DNA from: Desulfobulbus propionicus
GTDB taxonomy: Bacteria > Desulfobacterota > Desulfobulbia > Desulfobulbales > Desulfobulbaceae
NCBI GenBank assembly: GCA_002748735.1
Contig: PDTC01000014.1
Location: forward strand, 1 to 64,000
Direction: 5' to 3'
DNA: 64,000 nt
Shown: positions 44,621 to 53,798 of the stretch, piece after piece
How the letters are laid out: every line of letters starts with the position of its first letter
How positions within the stretch are numbered: the stretch's first letter is position 1
Notes under the pieces: generated by a model
What the model saw: only the letters and a program-made list of their open reading frames with translations
Database searches by the model: none
Told to the model about the DNA's origin: nothing
Program-made: the position numbers and the translations under genes

Positions 44621-45031
44621 ATGAAGCGACTGAAAAAAGAACTGGAAAACAGGTCCGGCAATGAGCTGGCAGCCCTCTGCAGCAGGGCAGCCCTGGACTC
44701 GAAAGCCGAGGATCTGGTAGTGCTTGATGTACGGGGCATCTCCTCGTTTACTGATTACTTTGTCATCATGAGCGGTCGCTCCAGCCGACACGTCCAGGGG
44801 CTTGCCCAGGCTGTCGAGGAGACCATGTGCGCCAAACGGGTTTCGGGGAAGCACAGCGAAGGCATGGACGAGGGGCTGTGGGTGCTGCTTGATTACGAAG
44901 ACGTGGTTGTCCATATCTTTTCCCATGACAGTCGCACCTTTTACGACCTGGAAGGCCTGTGGCACGATGCCCCGCGTCTTGATGTACAGGTCCTGCTCGC
45001 TGATGCCGACGTCGCTGCACCGGAGGCCTGA
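44621..45031 (+). CDS. rsfS: Ribosomal silencing factor RsfS
   Basis: The 136-residue protein has the RsfS/Iojap pattern: KAEDLVVLDVRGISSFTDYF, VIMSGRSSRHVQGLAQAVEE, and WVLLDYEDVVVHIFSHDSRT with FYDLEGLW. It binds uL14 on the 50S subunit and blocks subunit joining in starvation. Three bases separate it from gpmI, so the two are co-translated. Length matches the family. Confidence 0.95.
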   Translation: MKRLKKELENRSGNELAALCSRAALDSKAEDLVVLDVRGISSFTDYFVIMSGRSSRHVQGLAQAVEETMCAKRVSGKHSEGMDEGLWVLLDYEDVVVHIFSHDSRTFYDLEGLWHDAPRLDVQVLLADADVAAPEA

Positions 45032-45034
45032 ACG

Positions 45035-46594
45035 ATGAAATCCTCTCCTGTTATCCTGGCGATTCTCGATGGCTGGGGCCTTGCACCGGCCGGGCCAAGC
45101 AACGCGGTGAGCGTTGCCCGGACGCCCCATATGGACAGATGGAGCACCTCCTTTCCCATGACATCGATCGCCGCCCACAACGGCGCTGTCGGCCTACCGC
45201 AGGGGCAGATGGGAAACTCTGAGGTGGGGCACCTCAACATCGGTGCTGGCCGGGTTGTCTACCAGGATTTCACCCGGATCAACATGGCGGTCGAGTCGGG
45301 AAAACTTGGGGAGATGCCCCTTCTGGTCGATCTCATGCGGCGGACAGCTGCCAGTGGCGGTCGCCTCCATTTTTTGGGGCTGCTGTCCGACGGTGGTGTC
45401 CACTCTCATATCCGTCATCTCGAGGCCCTGCTGGCCATGGCCCATGACCAGGGCCTCGCAGATGTCTTTGTTCACTGCTTCATGGATGGCCGGGACACCC
45501 CTCCTGCGTCGGGGCTCGGCTATATGACAAGGCTGGTAACAACCCTGGAGCGTTGCGGCTGCGGGCAGGTGGCAACCATCAGCGGTCGTTACTGGGCTAT
45601 GGACCGAGATAAGCGCTGGGACCGGGTGGCAAAGGCCTGGGCAGCGATGGTCGACGGCAGAGGCCGTCTGGCGGTTGATCCGCTGGCCGCCATTGACTAC
45701 GCCTACCACCACGAGGAAACCGACGAGTTTATCAGCCCCACCGTGCTCACCGATGGCGCAGGTGTTCCTGTCGGCCGCATCATTGATGGTGACGCCGTTC
45801 TTTTTTTCAATTTTCGTGCTGATCGGGCCCGTGAGCTCTGCCACGCCTTTGCTGATAGAGATTTTGACGGGTTCACCATTGAGCACCGACCAAGATTGTT
45901 GGAGCTGGTGACCATGACCGGGTATGAGGCGGATTTCACCTTTCCGGTGCTGTTCCCGCCGATGGCCATGACCCGGATTCTCGGCGAAGAGGTGAGTTGT
46001 GCCGGAATGCGGCAGCTGCGGATAGCAGAGACAGAAAAATACGCCCATGTCACCTACTTCTTCAACGGCGGCGAAGAGGCACCGTATGACGGTGAGGAAC
46101 GGCTGTTGATCAACTCACCCCGGGACGTCGCCACCTATGACGAGAAACCGGAGATGAGTGCTGTCGAGGTTACTGACAGGCTGCTGGCCGCCCTGGATGA
46201 GGGCATCGCTGCCGGTACTCCTTTTGACCTGGTGATCCTTAACTTTGCCAACGGCGACATGGTCGGGCATACCGGCGTCATGACTGCGGCAGTCAGGGCC
46301 TGCGAAACCGTGGACCAATGTCTGGGACGTCTCTACGCCTGGGTTGCCGAACACGATGGTGTGCTGTTGGTTACCGCCGATCATGGCAACGCCGAGATGA
46401 TGGTGGACCCGGCAACTGATCAGCCCCATACCGCGCACACCCTCAACCCGGTACCTTTCCTGGTGCTTGGTGAGCGTTTCCGGGGCAGACAGCTACGCGA
46501 GGGAGGAGCGCTCTGCGATATCGCGCCGACCATTCTTGGGCTCCTCCACCTGGCCGTTCCCGAGGAGATGACCGGCAAGGATCTTTTTCTCTGA
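45035..46594 (+). CDS. gpmI: Cofactor-independent phosphoglycerate mutase
   Basis: It interconverts 3- and 2-phosphoglycerate using two Mn2+ ions. The 519-residue protein has the catalytic serine Ser62 in GNSEVGHLNIGAGR, FMDGRDTPP, TISGRYWAMDRDKRWDR, NFRADRARELCHAF, and metal-ligand blocks NFANGDMVGHTGVM and ADHGNAEMM. It lies directly after rsfS. 2-Phosphoglycerate links it to the glycerate kinase at 20 kb. Confidence 0.95.
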   Translation: MKSSPVILAILDGWGLAPAGPSNAVSVARTPHMDRWSTSFPMTSIAAHNGAVGLPQGQMGNSEVGHLNIGAGRVVYQDFTRINMAVESGKLGEMPLLVDLMRRTAASGGRLHFLGLLSDGGVHSHIRHLEALLAMAHDQGLADVFVHCFMDGRDTPPASGLGYMTRLVTTLERCGCGQVATISGRYWAMDRDKRWDRVAKAWAAMVDGRGRLAVDPLAAIDYAYHHEETDEFISPTVLTDGAGVPVGRIIDGDAVLFFNFRADRARELCHAFADRDFDGFTIEHRPRLLELVTMTGYEADFTFPVLFPPMAMTRILGEEVSCAGMRQLRIAETEKYAHVTYFFNGGEEAPYDGEERLLINSPRDVATYDEKPEMSAVEVTDRLLAALDEGIAAGTPFDLVILNFANGDMVGHTGVMTAAVRACETVDQCLGRLYAWVAEHDGVLLVTADHGNAEMMVDPATDQPHTAHTLNPVPFLVLGERFRGRQLREGGALCDIAPTILGLLHLAVPEEMTGKDLFL

Positions 46595-46626
46595 TTTTTT
46601 ACTCCTTCAACCTGACAGGAAAAGCA

Positions 46627-48015
46627 ATGCGATACATCAGCACCCGCGGGGGAATCGAGCCGGTAAGGTTCCGTCAGGCCTTTATGATGGGGCTTGCCAG
46701 GGATGGCGGTCTTCTCCTGCCCGAGCAGCTGCCGCAGATCCAGGCACAGCAGCTCGCCGCCTGGAAGCACCTCAGTTACCAGGCGCTCGCCCTGGAGGTC
46801 ATCAGCCTGTTTGTTGATGATATCGATCGCCGTGACCTGGAAGGTCTTATCGAGCGAGCCTATGCCTCCTTTACCCATCCCCAGGTGACCCCGGTGAGCA
46901 GACGGGGCGACACCTGGATCCTCGAACTCTTTCACGGGCCGACCCTGGCGTTTAAGGATGTGGCCCTGCAGCTCCTGGGCAACCTGTTCGAGGACGAGCT
47001 GGCAAAAACGGGCGGCTGTATGAATATTATCGGAGCAACGTCTGGAGATACCGGCAGCGCCGCCATTCACGGGGTCAGGGGAAGGCAGGGCATCAACATC
47101 TTTATCCTCCATCCTCACGGGCGAACCAGCGAGATTCAGGCACTGCAGATGACCACGGTGCTCGATGCCAATGTCCACAACATTGCGGTGCAGGGCACCT
47201 TTGATGATGCCCAGGCCATTGTCAAGGCGCTGTTCAGTGACCTGGAGTTCAGGGATACCTATCACCTGGGTGCGGTCAACTCCATCAACTGGGCCCGTGT
47301 CCTGGCGCAGGTGGTCTACTATGTGTACGCGGTATTACGGTTCAGCCGCCAGGGGGTTACTGCCGTTGACTTCTCCGTGCCCACCGGCAACTTTGGCGAT
47401 ATCTTTGCGGGTTACGTGGCCCGGCGTCTCCTTCCCGAGGGGATGATCGGCACCCTTATCCTGGCCACCAATGCCAATGATCTGCTCACCCGGTTTGTCA
47501 ACCATGGCGAGTATTCCCGGGGGACGGTGGTTGCCACCCACAGTCCTTCCATGGATATCCAGGTGGCGTCCAATTTTGAGCGTTACCTGTACTACCTGGA
47601 AGAAGAGTCAGGGGCACGGGTCTGTGCTGATATGGAACAGTTTGCCGCCACTGGCACCCTGGATCTCAGCCGTTTTCGCGAGCAGGTGAGCCGGGATTTT
47701 CTCTCGTTTTCTGTGAGTGAGCAGGAAACGCTGGAGACCATCGCCGCTTTTTATGAGGATCATGACTACCTGCTCGACCCGCACACCGCTGTCGGGGTGT
47801 GCGCGGCGCAGCGGGCGCAGAGTCCCCGCCCTGTTGTCTGCCTTGCCACCGCCCATCCGGCCAAATTTGCTGCAGCTATTCGTGAGGCCACTGGCGACAA
47901 TCCGCCACTTCCCCCATCGCTGGCGGAGCTCACCGGCAAGGCCACCCGTTGCCAAGTGATGGCCGCCGACAGTGCTCTGGTCCGGGATTTTATTGCTGCC
48001 CATGCCCTGACATGA
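46627..48015 (+). CDS. thrC: Threonine synthase
   Basis: The PLP enzyme converts O-phosphohomoserine to threonine. The 462-residue protein starts MRYISTRGGIEPVRFRQAFM and has the PLP lysine Lys110 in LAFKDVALQ, ATSGDTGSAA for phosphate binding, and VPTGNFGDIFAGYVA. This is the long form of the enzyme. It is preceded by AGGAAAAGC and overlaps the purine phosphorylase gene by four bases. Confidence 0.94.
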   Translation: MRYISTRGGIEPVRFRQAFMMGLARDGGLLLPEQLPQIQAQQLAAWKHLSYQALALEVISLFVDDIDRRDLEGLIERAYASFTHPQVTPVSRRGDTWILELFHGPTLAFKDVALQLLGNLFEDELAKTGGCMNIIGATSGDTGSAAIHGVRGRQGINIFILHPHGRTSEIQALQMTTVLDANVHNIAVQGTFDDAQAIVKALFSDLEFRDTYHLGAVNSINWARVLAQVVYYVYAVLRFSRQGVTAVDFSVPTGNFGDIFAGYVARRLLPEGMIGTLILATNANDLLTRFVNHGEYSRGTVVATHSPSMDIQVASNFERYLYYLEEESGARVCADMEQFAATGTLDLSRFREQVSRDFLSFSVSEQETLETIAAFYEDHDYLLDPHTAVGVCAAQRAQSPRPVVCLATAHPAKFAAAIREATGDNPPLPPSLAELTGKATRCQVMAADSALVRDFIAAHALT

Positions 48016-48848
48016 AGGTGTATGGCCAATACCGACGGCGGGTCGAGGAGGCCCTTGCCTATCTCCAGGCACGGGCAGGGGACTTTGCCCCGGAGATCCT
48101 TGTACAGCTGGGTACAGGGCTGGGCGGGGTGGTTGAGGCTTTGGAGGTGGAGGCCTGTTTTGCCTACACCGAGATCCCGGGGTTTCCCGAGGTCAGTGTC
48201 GAGAGCCACGCAGGAAACCTTGTTCTGGCAAGGCTTGGTGGCCGCCGTCTGGCCCTGCTCCAGGGGAGGTTTCACTGGTACGAGGGCTACAGTGCCCGGG
48301 AGGTGGCCCTGCCTGTCCGTGTCCTCGGCCTGCTTGGGGTGCGCACCGCCATCATCACCAATGCCTCGGGCGGCCTCAATCCGGGCTTTTCTCCCGGTAC
48401 CATCATGATCATCGAGGATCACATCAATCTGCTGGGTGACAACCCTCTGCGCGGTCCAAATGAGGATAGCTGGGGCGAGCGTTTTCCCGACCTTTCCCAG
48501 CCGTACAGCGCCAGACTGCGAGCCCTTGCCCGGGCCGCCGCCGGGCAACTGGGATTCAACAATGTTGCTGGCGGCACCTATGTGTGCGTCCCTGGACCCA
48601 GCCTGGAGACCCCGGCGGAAACCCGTTATCTCAGGGAGGCAGGTGGTGATGCCGTTGGCATGTCATCGGTACCGGAGGTGCTTGTCGCCTTGCATGCCGG
48701 GATGGAGGTCCTGGGGTTGTCCGTGGTGACGAACGTCAACGACCCCGAGGCGATGCTGCCCATTCGTCTTGCGGAGATCCTTGGGGCGGCCGGCCGCGCT
48801 GAGCCACGGCTTCTCGCCCTGATCAGGACGGTTATTGCGGAGGTGTAA
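48012..48848 (+). CDS. Purine nucleoside phosphorylase, PNP/MTAP superfamily
   Basis: The 278-residue protein starts at ATG 48012, overlapping the thrC stop. It has VQLGTGLGGVV, QGRFHWYEGY, ITNASGGLNP, PGPSLETPAETRYLREAGGD and GMSSVPEVLVALH, typical of trimeric PNPs. The base-binding segment reads SVVTNVND, with Asn where 6-oxopurine enzymes have Asn and methylthioadenosine phosphorylases have Asp. It should therefore cleave inosine- or guanosine-like nucleosides. The next gene is an MTA/SAH deaminase, so methylthioinosine is a possible substrate. Confidence 0.9.
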   Translation: MKVYGQYRRRVEEALAYLQARAGDFAPEILVQLGTGLGGVVEALEVEACFAYTEIPGFPEVSVESHAGNLVLARLGGRRLALLQGRFHWYEGYSAREVALPVRVLGLLGVRTAIITNASGGLNPGFSPGTIMIIEDHINLLGDNPLRGPNEDSWGERFPDLSQPYSARLRALARAAAGQLGFNNVAGGTYVCVPGPSLETPAETRYLREAGGDAVGMSSVPEVLVALHAGMEVLGLSVVTNVNDPEAMLPIRLAEILGAAGRAEPRLLALIRTVIAEV

Positions 48849-48849
48849 G

Positions 48850-50178
48850 ATGGAGCAGCAGGTCAATCTGGTGGTACGTGGTGCCCTGGTGGTGACCATG
48901 GACGCCGACGAACAGATACTTGCCCAGGGCGGGGTAGCCATTGCCGGTAGCGAGATTGTCGAGGTTGGCGACGGTACGGCATTGAGCGAGCGCTACCCTG
49001 CCGCCGAACAGCTGCACGAGCCCCATGGTTTGCTCATGCCAGGGCTTATCAACACCCATACCCATGCGGCCATGACCTGTTTTCGTGGTCTGGCTGACGA
49101 CCTGCCGCTCATGGAGTGGTTACAGACGCACATCTTTCCGATTGAGGCCCAGTTGACCGCCGAGGTGGTCCATCAGTCAGCACTGCTTTCCTGCTGCGAG
49201 ATGATCCGTTCCGGGACGACAAGCTTTTGTGACATGTACCTGTTCGCCGCCGAGGTGGCGCGGGCCGCCGAGCTTGCCGGGATGCGGGCCTGGACAGGAG
49301 AGGTCCTCTACGACTTTCCCAGCCCCAGCTATGGTGAACTGGAACAGGGGTTTGCCTGGACCGAAGCCCTGCTTGACCGTTACCATGACCATGCCCTGAT
49401 AACGCCGACAGTGGATCCCCACGCCGTGTACACCTGCGCTCCTGAGCTGTTGACGAGGCTCGCCGGTATCGCCGAACAGCATGATGCCCTGTATGTCCTT
49501 CATCTCTCGGAAAACAGGGAGGAGACCGCCCTGTGTGAGCAGCGCTATGGCTGCAGGCCTGTAGGTCATCTGGAAAAACTGGGCATCCTCAATGAGCGGG
49601 TCGTGGCAGCCCACTGTGTCGAGGTTAACGACGACGAAGCCGCGCTACTGGCTCGGCGGGGTGTTAAGGTGGCGCTCTGTCCGGAATCCAACATGAAACT
49701 GGCTTCCGGTGTCGCTCCTGTGCAGCGTTTCCAGAACACCGGTCTCGATATGGGGCTGGGCACCGATGGGGCCGCTTCCAACAATGATGTCGACCTGTTC
49801 GGTGAGATGGCCACTGCTGCCCGGCTGCACAAGGTTTTCACCCTGGACCCGACAGTCATGGACGCGGCCACCACTCTGAAGTGCGCGACAAGGGGCGGGG
49901 CAAAGGTGCTTGCAGCTGCCGATCGGATCGGCAGCCTGGAGGCGGGAAAGGCCGCTGATCTCATTGTCCTCGATATGCACCAGCCGCACCTGACCCCCAT
50001 GTACAATCCTGTCTCCCACCTGGTGTATGCGGCGCGGGGCAGCGATGTCCTCCATTCAATCATTAACGGGCAACTGGTCATGCGTGATCGTCATCTGCTC
50101 ACCCTAAACGAAAAGGCCATTTTGCACACCATGGCCGAAATCGCCGCCACCATCAGAAAACACAGGGATTCGAGTTGA
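48850..50178 (+). CDS. 5'-Methylthioadenosine/S-adenosylhomocysteine deaminase
   Basis: The 442-residue amidohydrolase has metal ligands HTHTH (near residue 66-70), HLSENREE, AHCVEV and the aspartate in LGTDGAASNNDVDLF, typical of MtaD/DadD enzymes. It deaminates MTA, SAH and sometimes 5'-deoxyadenosine to the inosine forms. Translation from 48850 is preferred over 48835, which lies in the PNP gene; it begins two bases after the PNP stop. The pair can turn MTA into hypoxanthine plus methylthioribose-1-phosphate. Confidence 0.92.
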   Translation: MEQQVNLVVRGALVVTMDADEQILAQGGVAIAGSEIVEVGDGTALSERYPAAEQLHEPHGLLMPGLINTHTHAAMTCFRGLADDLPLMEWLQTHIFPIEAQLTAEVVHQSALLSCCEMIRSGTTSFCDMYLFAAEVARAAELAGMRAWTGEVLYDFPSPSYGELEQGFAWTEALLDRYHDHALITPTVDPHAVYTCAPELLTRLAGIAEQHDALYVLHLSENREETALCEQRYGCRPVGHLEKLGILNERVVAAHCVEVNDDEAALLARRGVKVALCPESNMKLASGVAPVQRFQNTGLDMGLGTDGAASNNDVDLFGEMATAARLHKVFTLDPTVMDAATTLKCATRGGAKVLAAADRIGSLEAGKAADLIVLDMHQPHLTPMYNPVSHLVYAARGSDVLHSIINGQLVMRDRHLLTLNEKAILHTMAEIAATIRKHRDSS

Positions 50179-50300
50179 CAGCCGGGAAATTGGTCTGCTA
50201 ATATCAGCTTTCAGCGGTCACCTGAAGATAACTGGCTGTAACACTGTCGTTGAGATGGTAACCCGCTGATACTGATTCACTTTTTAGCTGAGGGGTTCAT

Positions 50301-50489
50301 ATGTTCGGACTGGGAATGCCGGAACTGATTATCATTCTGGTTATCATTGTCATTATCTTTGGTGCCGGGAAACTTCCTGAAATTGGCAGCGGTATCGGCA
50401 AGGGTATCCGTAACTTCAAGGATGCCACCAAGGCGGTGGAGGACGAACCCGCCAAGACCATTGAAGAAAAAACCGACAAGGATGCCTGA
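50301..50489 (+). CDS. tatA: Twin-arginine translocase subunit TatA
   Basis: The 62-residue protein has the TatA layout: short N-terminal membrane helix ([20 protein letters not shown]), hinge [11 protein letters not shown] and a charged tail. TatA forms the pore-like assembly for folded Tat substrates. It is one of two adjacent copies. No tatC gene is seen in the window. A Tat substrate, ApbE, is encoded at 15.5 kb. Confidence 0.93.
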   Translation: MFGLGMPELIIILVIIVIIFGAGKLPEIGSGIGKGIRNFKDATKAVEDEPAKTIEEKTDKDA

Positions 50490-50507
50490 GCACCAGATGA
50501 GGTTCAT

Positions 50508-50756
50508 ATGTTCGGACTGGGAACTCCTGAACTGATCGTTATTCTCGGTATAGCCCTGCTGCTCTTTGGGGGGAAAAAACTGCCTGAAATAGGATCAGGG
50601 CTAGGCCGGGCCATGGGAAACTTCAAGCGCGGGCTTGACGAAGCCGAGGATCTCGGTCTGGACCTGAAGAAGCAGATCCCTGGAGTCCGTGAAGTGACCC
50701 GGGTTAAAGACAAGGTCGATAAGGCCAAGAACATTACCGATATTATCAGCAAATAA
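50508..50756 (+). CDS. Second TatA/TatB-like protein
   Basis: The 82-residue protein repeats the TatA opening ([33 protein letters not shown]) but has a longer amphipathic and charged tail (LDEAEDLGLDLKKQIPGVRE). The DNA around both starts is nearly identical (GGTTCATATGTTCGGACTGG), so this is a recent tandem duplication. The longer tail could give TatB-like behaviour. It starts 18 bp after the first copy. Confidence 0.9.
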   Translation: MFGLGTPELIVILGIALLLFGGKKLPEIGSGLGRAMGNFKRGLDEAEDLGLDLKKQIPGVREVTRVKDKVDKAKNITDIISK

Positions 50757-50988
50757 GGCCCCTGGATTCTGCCGGGTTGCCCCCAGAGTTGAGGGGGTGC
50801 GGCGCCTTTATCCTTGACATTTTTCCAGCTGTCTGTAATCTTTTCAGTTAGTTCTCGCATAGGAAGTACTGCCTCCTCCCCCCAAGAAGTTTGCCGGTCG
50901 TTTCTGAAATTGCTGTATCCCTGCCGCTGATAGTTCTGTTTTGCGGGTAACAGTAAGATTAAAAAGCAGATATTCACAGGAGTGATCT

Positions 50989-52131
50989 ATGTGCCGGTTA
51001 GCATTGAAAAGTGCTGATATAGCTTTCTCCCCCTATGAGGTCCTGCAGGCCATGGAGGCCATGCAGGAGGGATATGACGGTTCCGGCCTGGGCCTGTTGC
51101 TCAGGGGACTCGAATTCGAGGACTTTCATCTCAAACCTCATCATGTAATCCTCTCCGGGATTGTCCACGCCGAGCAGGCGTTTCATCGTATGACTGATTG
51201 GATGGGGAACCAGGGGTTTGAGGTCAAGTATGCCCACGAGTTTGAGCGGCGCCGTGATCTGCTCGAGGCCAGGGATCGGTTCAAGTATCTGTTGCGGGTG
51301 TACAAGATTCCAGAGGCCTGGAATCAGCTGAGCGAGGAGGAGGTGGATAATCGTCTTCTCGCCACCCGGCTGGCCCTGAGAAAGGATGGTGATGAGCATG
51401 GCGGCGATTTGACCATCTTTTCCCTGTACCGGGATGTGGTGATGATCAAGGAGGTGGGCTGGCCACTGCAGGTGGGAGGTGCCCTGGGGCTCCATGATAA
51501 TCGTCTCAAGGCGCGGGTGGTCATGGCCCAGGGACGACAGAATACAAACTATGGCATCAACCTCTATGCCTGCCACCCCTTCTTTATCCAGGGGATCGCA
51601 ACCATGACCAATGGTGAAAACACCGCCTATGGTCCCATCAAGGAATGGCTGCTGGGCACGAATATTCCCGGCTATATCGGCTATCACAGCGACTCCGAAA
51701 CCTTTACCCATATCCTTCACTATGTCCTCAGGAAGCTGAAACTGCCGCTGCAGGCCTACAAACATGTGATCACCCCGCTGAAAAGCAATGAACTCGATGA
51801 CCACCCTCAGGGAGAGTTTCTCAAGGGGCTGCGCACCGTCTGCCGCCGGTTGATCATCGACGGCCCCAATGCCGTTATCGGCTCCCTGCCCGATGAGACA
51901 TGTCTGCTGGTCATGGATCAGAAGAAACTGCGCCCGGCTACCGTAGGCGGCCGGGCCGGTGCCTGGGCCATCGCCTCAGAGATGTGCGGTGTCGATGCAC
52001 TGGTGCCGGACCGCGATCCGGCCCTGGATTTTCAACCCATGCGTGAACACACCGTTGTTATTCCCCCCGAACGCAAGGAACTTGTTCTATGGTCTCAGTT
52101 CGATCCGTTTACAATGGCCCAGGCAGCCTGA
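50989..52131 (+). CDS. Glutamate synthase-type class II glutaminase subunit
   Basis: The 380-residue protein begins MCRLALKSADIAFSPYEVLQ; after Met removal Cys2 is the N-terminal nucleophile of class II glutamine amidotransferases. Downstream blocks include QEGYDGSGLGLLLRGL and the C-terminal CLLVMDQKKLRPATVGGRAG. It would supply ammonia from glutamine to the synthase subunit encoded next. An AGGAGTGATCT site lies upstream. The next gene starts 43 bp before its end. The preceding gap (50757-50988) holds a CCCCC/GGGGG hairpin at 50780-50797 without a T tract. Confidence 0.88.
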   Translation: MCRLALKSADIAFSPYEVLQAMEAMQEGYDGSGLGLLLRGLEFEDFHLKPHHVILSGIVHAEQAFHRMTDWMGNQGFEVKYAHEFERRRDLLEARDRFKYLLRVYKIPEAWNQLSEEEVDNRLLATRLALRKDGDEHGGDLTIFSLYRDVVMIKEVGWPLQVGGALGLHDNRLKARVVMAQGRQNTNYGINLYACHPFFIQGIATMTNGENTAYGPIKEWLLGTNIPGYIGYHSDSETFTHILHYVLRKLKLPLQAYKHVITPLKSNELDDHPQGEFLKGLRTVCRRLIIDGPNAVIGSLPDETCLLVMDQKKLRPATVGGRAGAWAIASEMCGVDALVPDRDPALDFQPMREHTVVIPPERKELVLWSQFDPFTMAQAA

Positions 52132-53729
52132 CCCCTTTTGATCTTCCCTGGATTATTGAACACAGGGAAGATCGCTGTACCCTGTGCGGTCGCTGTACCT
52201 CGGTCTGTCCGGTGGGCGCCATCTACCTCACCCACCGGCGGCAGCGTATGCCCAACCTCCAGATTACACGCGGCAAGCGGGGCAGTGAATACCGTCATTT
52301 CATTGGTATTCGTCAGCGCACCAGTGTCGAGAAATTGTGTGTCGGGTGCGGCATGTGCGCGATGGTCTGTCCCAATGAGGCCATTGGTCCGCATGCCAAC
52401 AGCAATGAGCACCGGCTTGCCTTTCATGTCAACGGCAAGGGGGAGCCCTGGAAACGTGGTGGTCGCCGCAATTCCCCCGGGAAAACCATCCTTGACCGTA
52501 TAACCTTCAGCCGTATTTCCATGCTGACTGACCCGGCTCTGGATGCCGGTCGGCATGAATTCAACCTGAACACGGTGCTAGGCCGGATTCTCCCACCCGA
52601 GGAGTATCTGGAGCGTGTCCGCACCGGTGAATGGATTCCCCCTACCCGGGAAATTTTTCCCTTTATCATCGGCTCCATGAGCTTTGGGGCGCTTTCACCC
52701 AATATGTGGCTGGGGCTGCTCCAGGGAGTGGCATACTGCAACGAGATTCTTGGCATTCCGGTGGTGATGGCCACCGGGGAAGGTGGGTGTCCACCATGGG
52801 TCTTGAAAAGTCCCTTTCTCAAGTACATTATTCTCCAGATCGCCTCCGGGTATTTCGGGTGGGACGAGATCATCCGCGCTATCCCCGAGATGCAGTGTGA
52901 TCCGGCAGCCATTGAGATCAAATACGGACAGGGGGCAAAACCCGGTGACGGCGGCCTGTTGATGTGGTTCAAGGTCAGCAGGCTGATCGCCCGGTTGCGC
53001 GGTGTTCCCGAGAGGGTGGATCTGCCGTCACCGCCGGTGCACCAGACGCTCTACTCCATCGAGGAGAGTGTCATGAAGATGATCCAGTCCATGGCCATGG
53101 CCTTTGGTTTCCGGGTCCCAGTCTATCCGAAAATCTCGGGTTCCACCTCGGCCAAGGCTGTACTCAACAACCTGGTGCGCAATCCTTATGCCTCGGCACT
53201 GTTGATTGATGGCATTGATGGCGGCACCGGCGCTGCCTATAACGTAAGTATGGATGCCACCGGCCATCCCATCGCCTCTAATCTGCGCGAGTGTTACCTG
53301 AACCTGGTGGCCCAGGGTCGTCAGAACGAGATTCCGCTTTTCGCTGCCGGCGGCGTAGGCAAGAACGGCAATGTCACCCAGAACGGCATGGCCCTGATCA
53401 TGCTTGGTGCCTCCGGGGTCCATGTTGGCAAGTATATCATGCAGGCGGCAGCAGGCTGCCTGGGAAATGAGCTGGGGCGCTGCAATGTCTGCAATCTCGG
53501 GGTCTGCCCCAAGGGGATCACCAGCCAGAACCCCAAGCTCTTTCGTCGCCTCGACCCAGATGTGGTGGCCCAGCGGGTGGTGGATGTCTTCTTGTCGATC
53601 CGGACTGAAATGAAGAAGGTGATGGCCCCGCTGGGCCGTTCCCAGAGCCTGCCAATCGGTATGTCTGACGCCCTGGGGATTGACGACGCTGCTGCGGCTG
53701 AACGGCTGCAGATCACGTACAACTGTTGA
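52089..53729 (+). CDS. Glutamate synthase FMN-binding subunit with N-terminal ferredoxin domain
   Basis: The 546-residue protein starts with two 4Fe-4S motifs, CTLCGRCTSVCP and CVGCGMCAMVCP, followed by the GltS FMN-barrel: IIGSMSFGALSPNMWLGLLQ, ATGEGGCPPWVL, EIKYGQGAKPGDGGLL, and the GIDGGTGAAYNVSMDATGHP block. A cysteine cluster near CNVCNLGVCPKGIT would hold the Fe-S centre next to FMN. It is the archaeal-type short synthase domain, which can use ferredoxin. The ATG at 52089 overlaps the glutaminase gene by 43 bp, unusually long. Confidence 0.9.
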   Translation: MVSVRSVYNGPGSLTPFDLPWIIEHREDRCTLCGRCTSVCPVGAIYLTHRRQRMPNLQITRGKRGSEYRHFIGIRQRTSVEKLCVGCGMCAMVCPNEAIGPHANSNEHRLAFHVNGKGEPWKRGGRRNSPGKTILDRITFSRISMLTDPALDAGRHEFNLNTVLGRILPPEEYLERVRTGEWIPPTREIFPFIIGSMSFGALSPNMWLGLLQGVAYCNEILGIPVVMATGEGGCPPWVLKSPFLKYIILQIASGYFGWDEIIRAIPEMQCDPAAIEIKYGQGAKPGDGGLLMWFKVSRLIARLRGVPERVDLPSPPVHQTLYSIEESVMKMIQSMAMAFGFRVPVYPKISGSTSAKAVLNNLVRNPYASALLIDGIDGGTGAAYNVSMDATGHPIASNLRECYLNLVAQGRQNEIPLFAAGGVGKNGNVTQNGMALIMLGASGVHVGKYIMQAAAGCLGNELGRCNVCNLGVCPKGITSQNPKLFRRLDPDVVAQRVVDVFLSIRTEMKKVMAPLGRSQSLPIGMSDALGIDDAAAAERLQITYNC

Positions 53730-53798
53730 ATCCGCGTCCTCTTTTTTCGCAGCCGGCTGGTGCCTGCCTGTTGCACCTGACCACTGCCATGGAAACCT

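Noticed and set aside
50780-50797. Hairpin CCCCC...GGGGG after the second tatA
   Set aside because: It lacks a T tract, so it is not supported as an intrinsic terminator.
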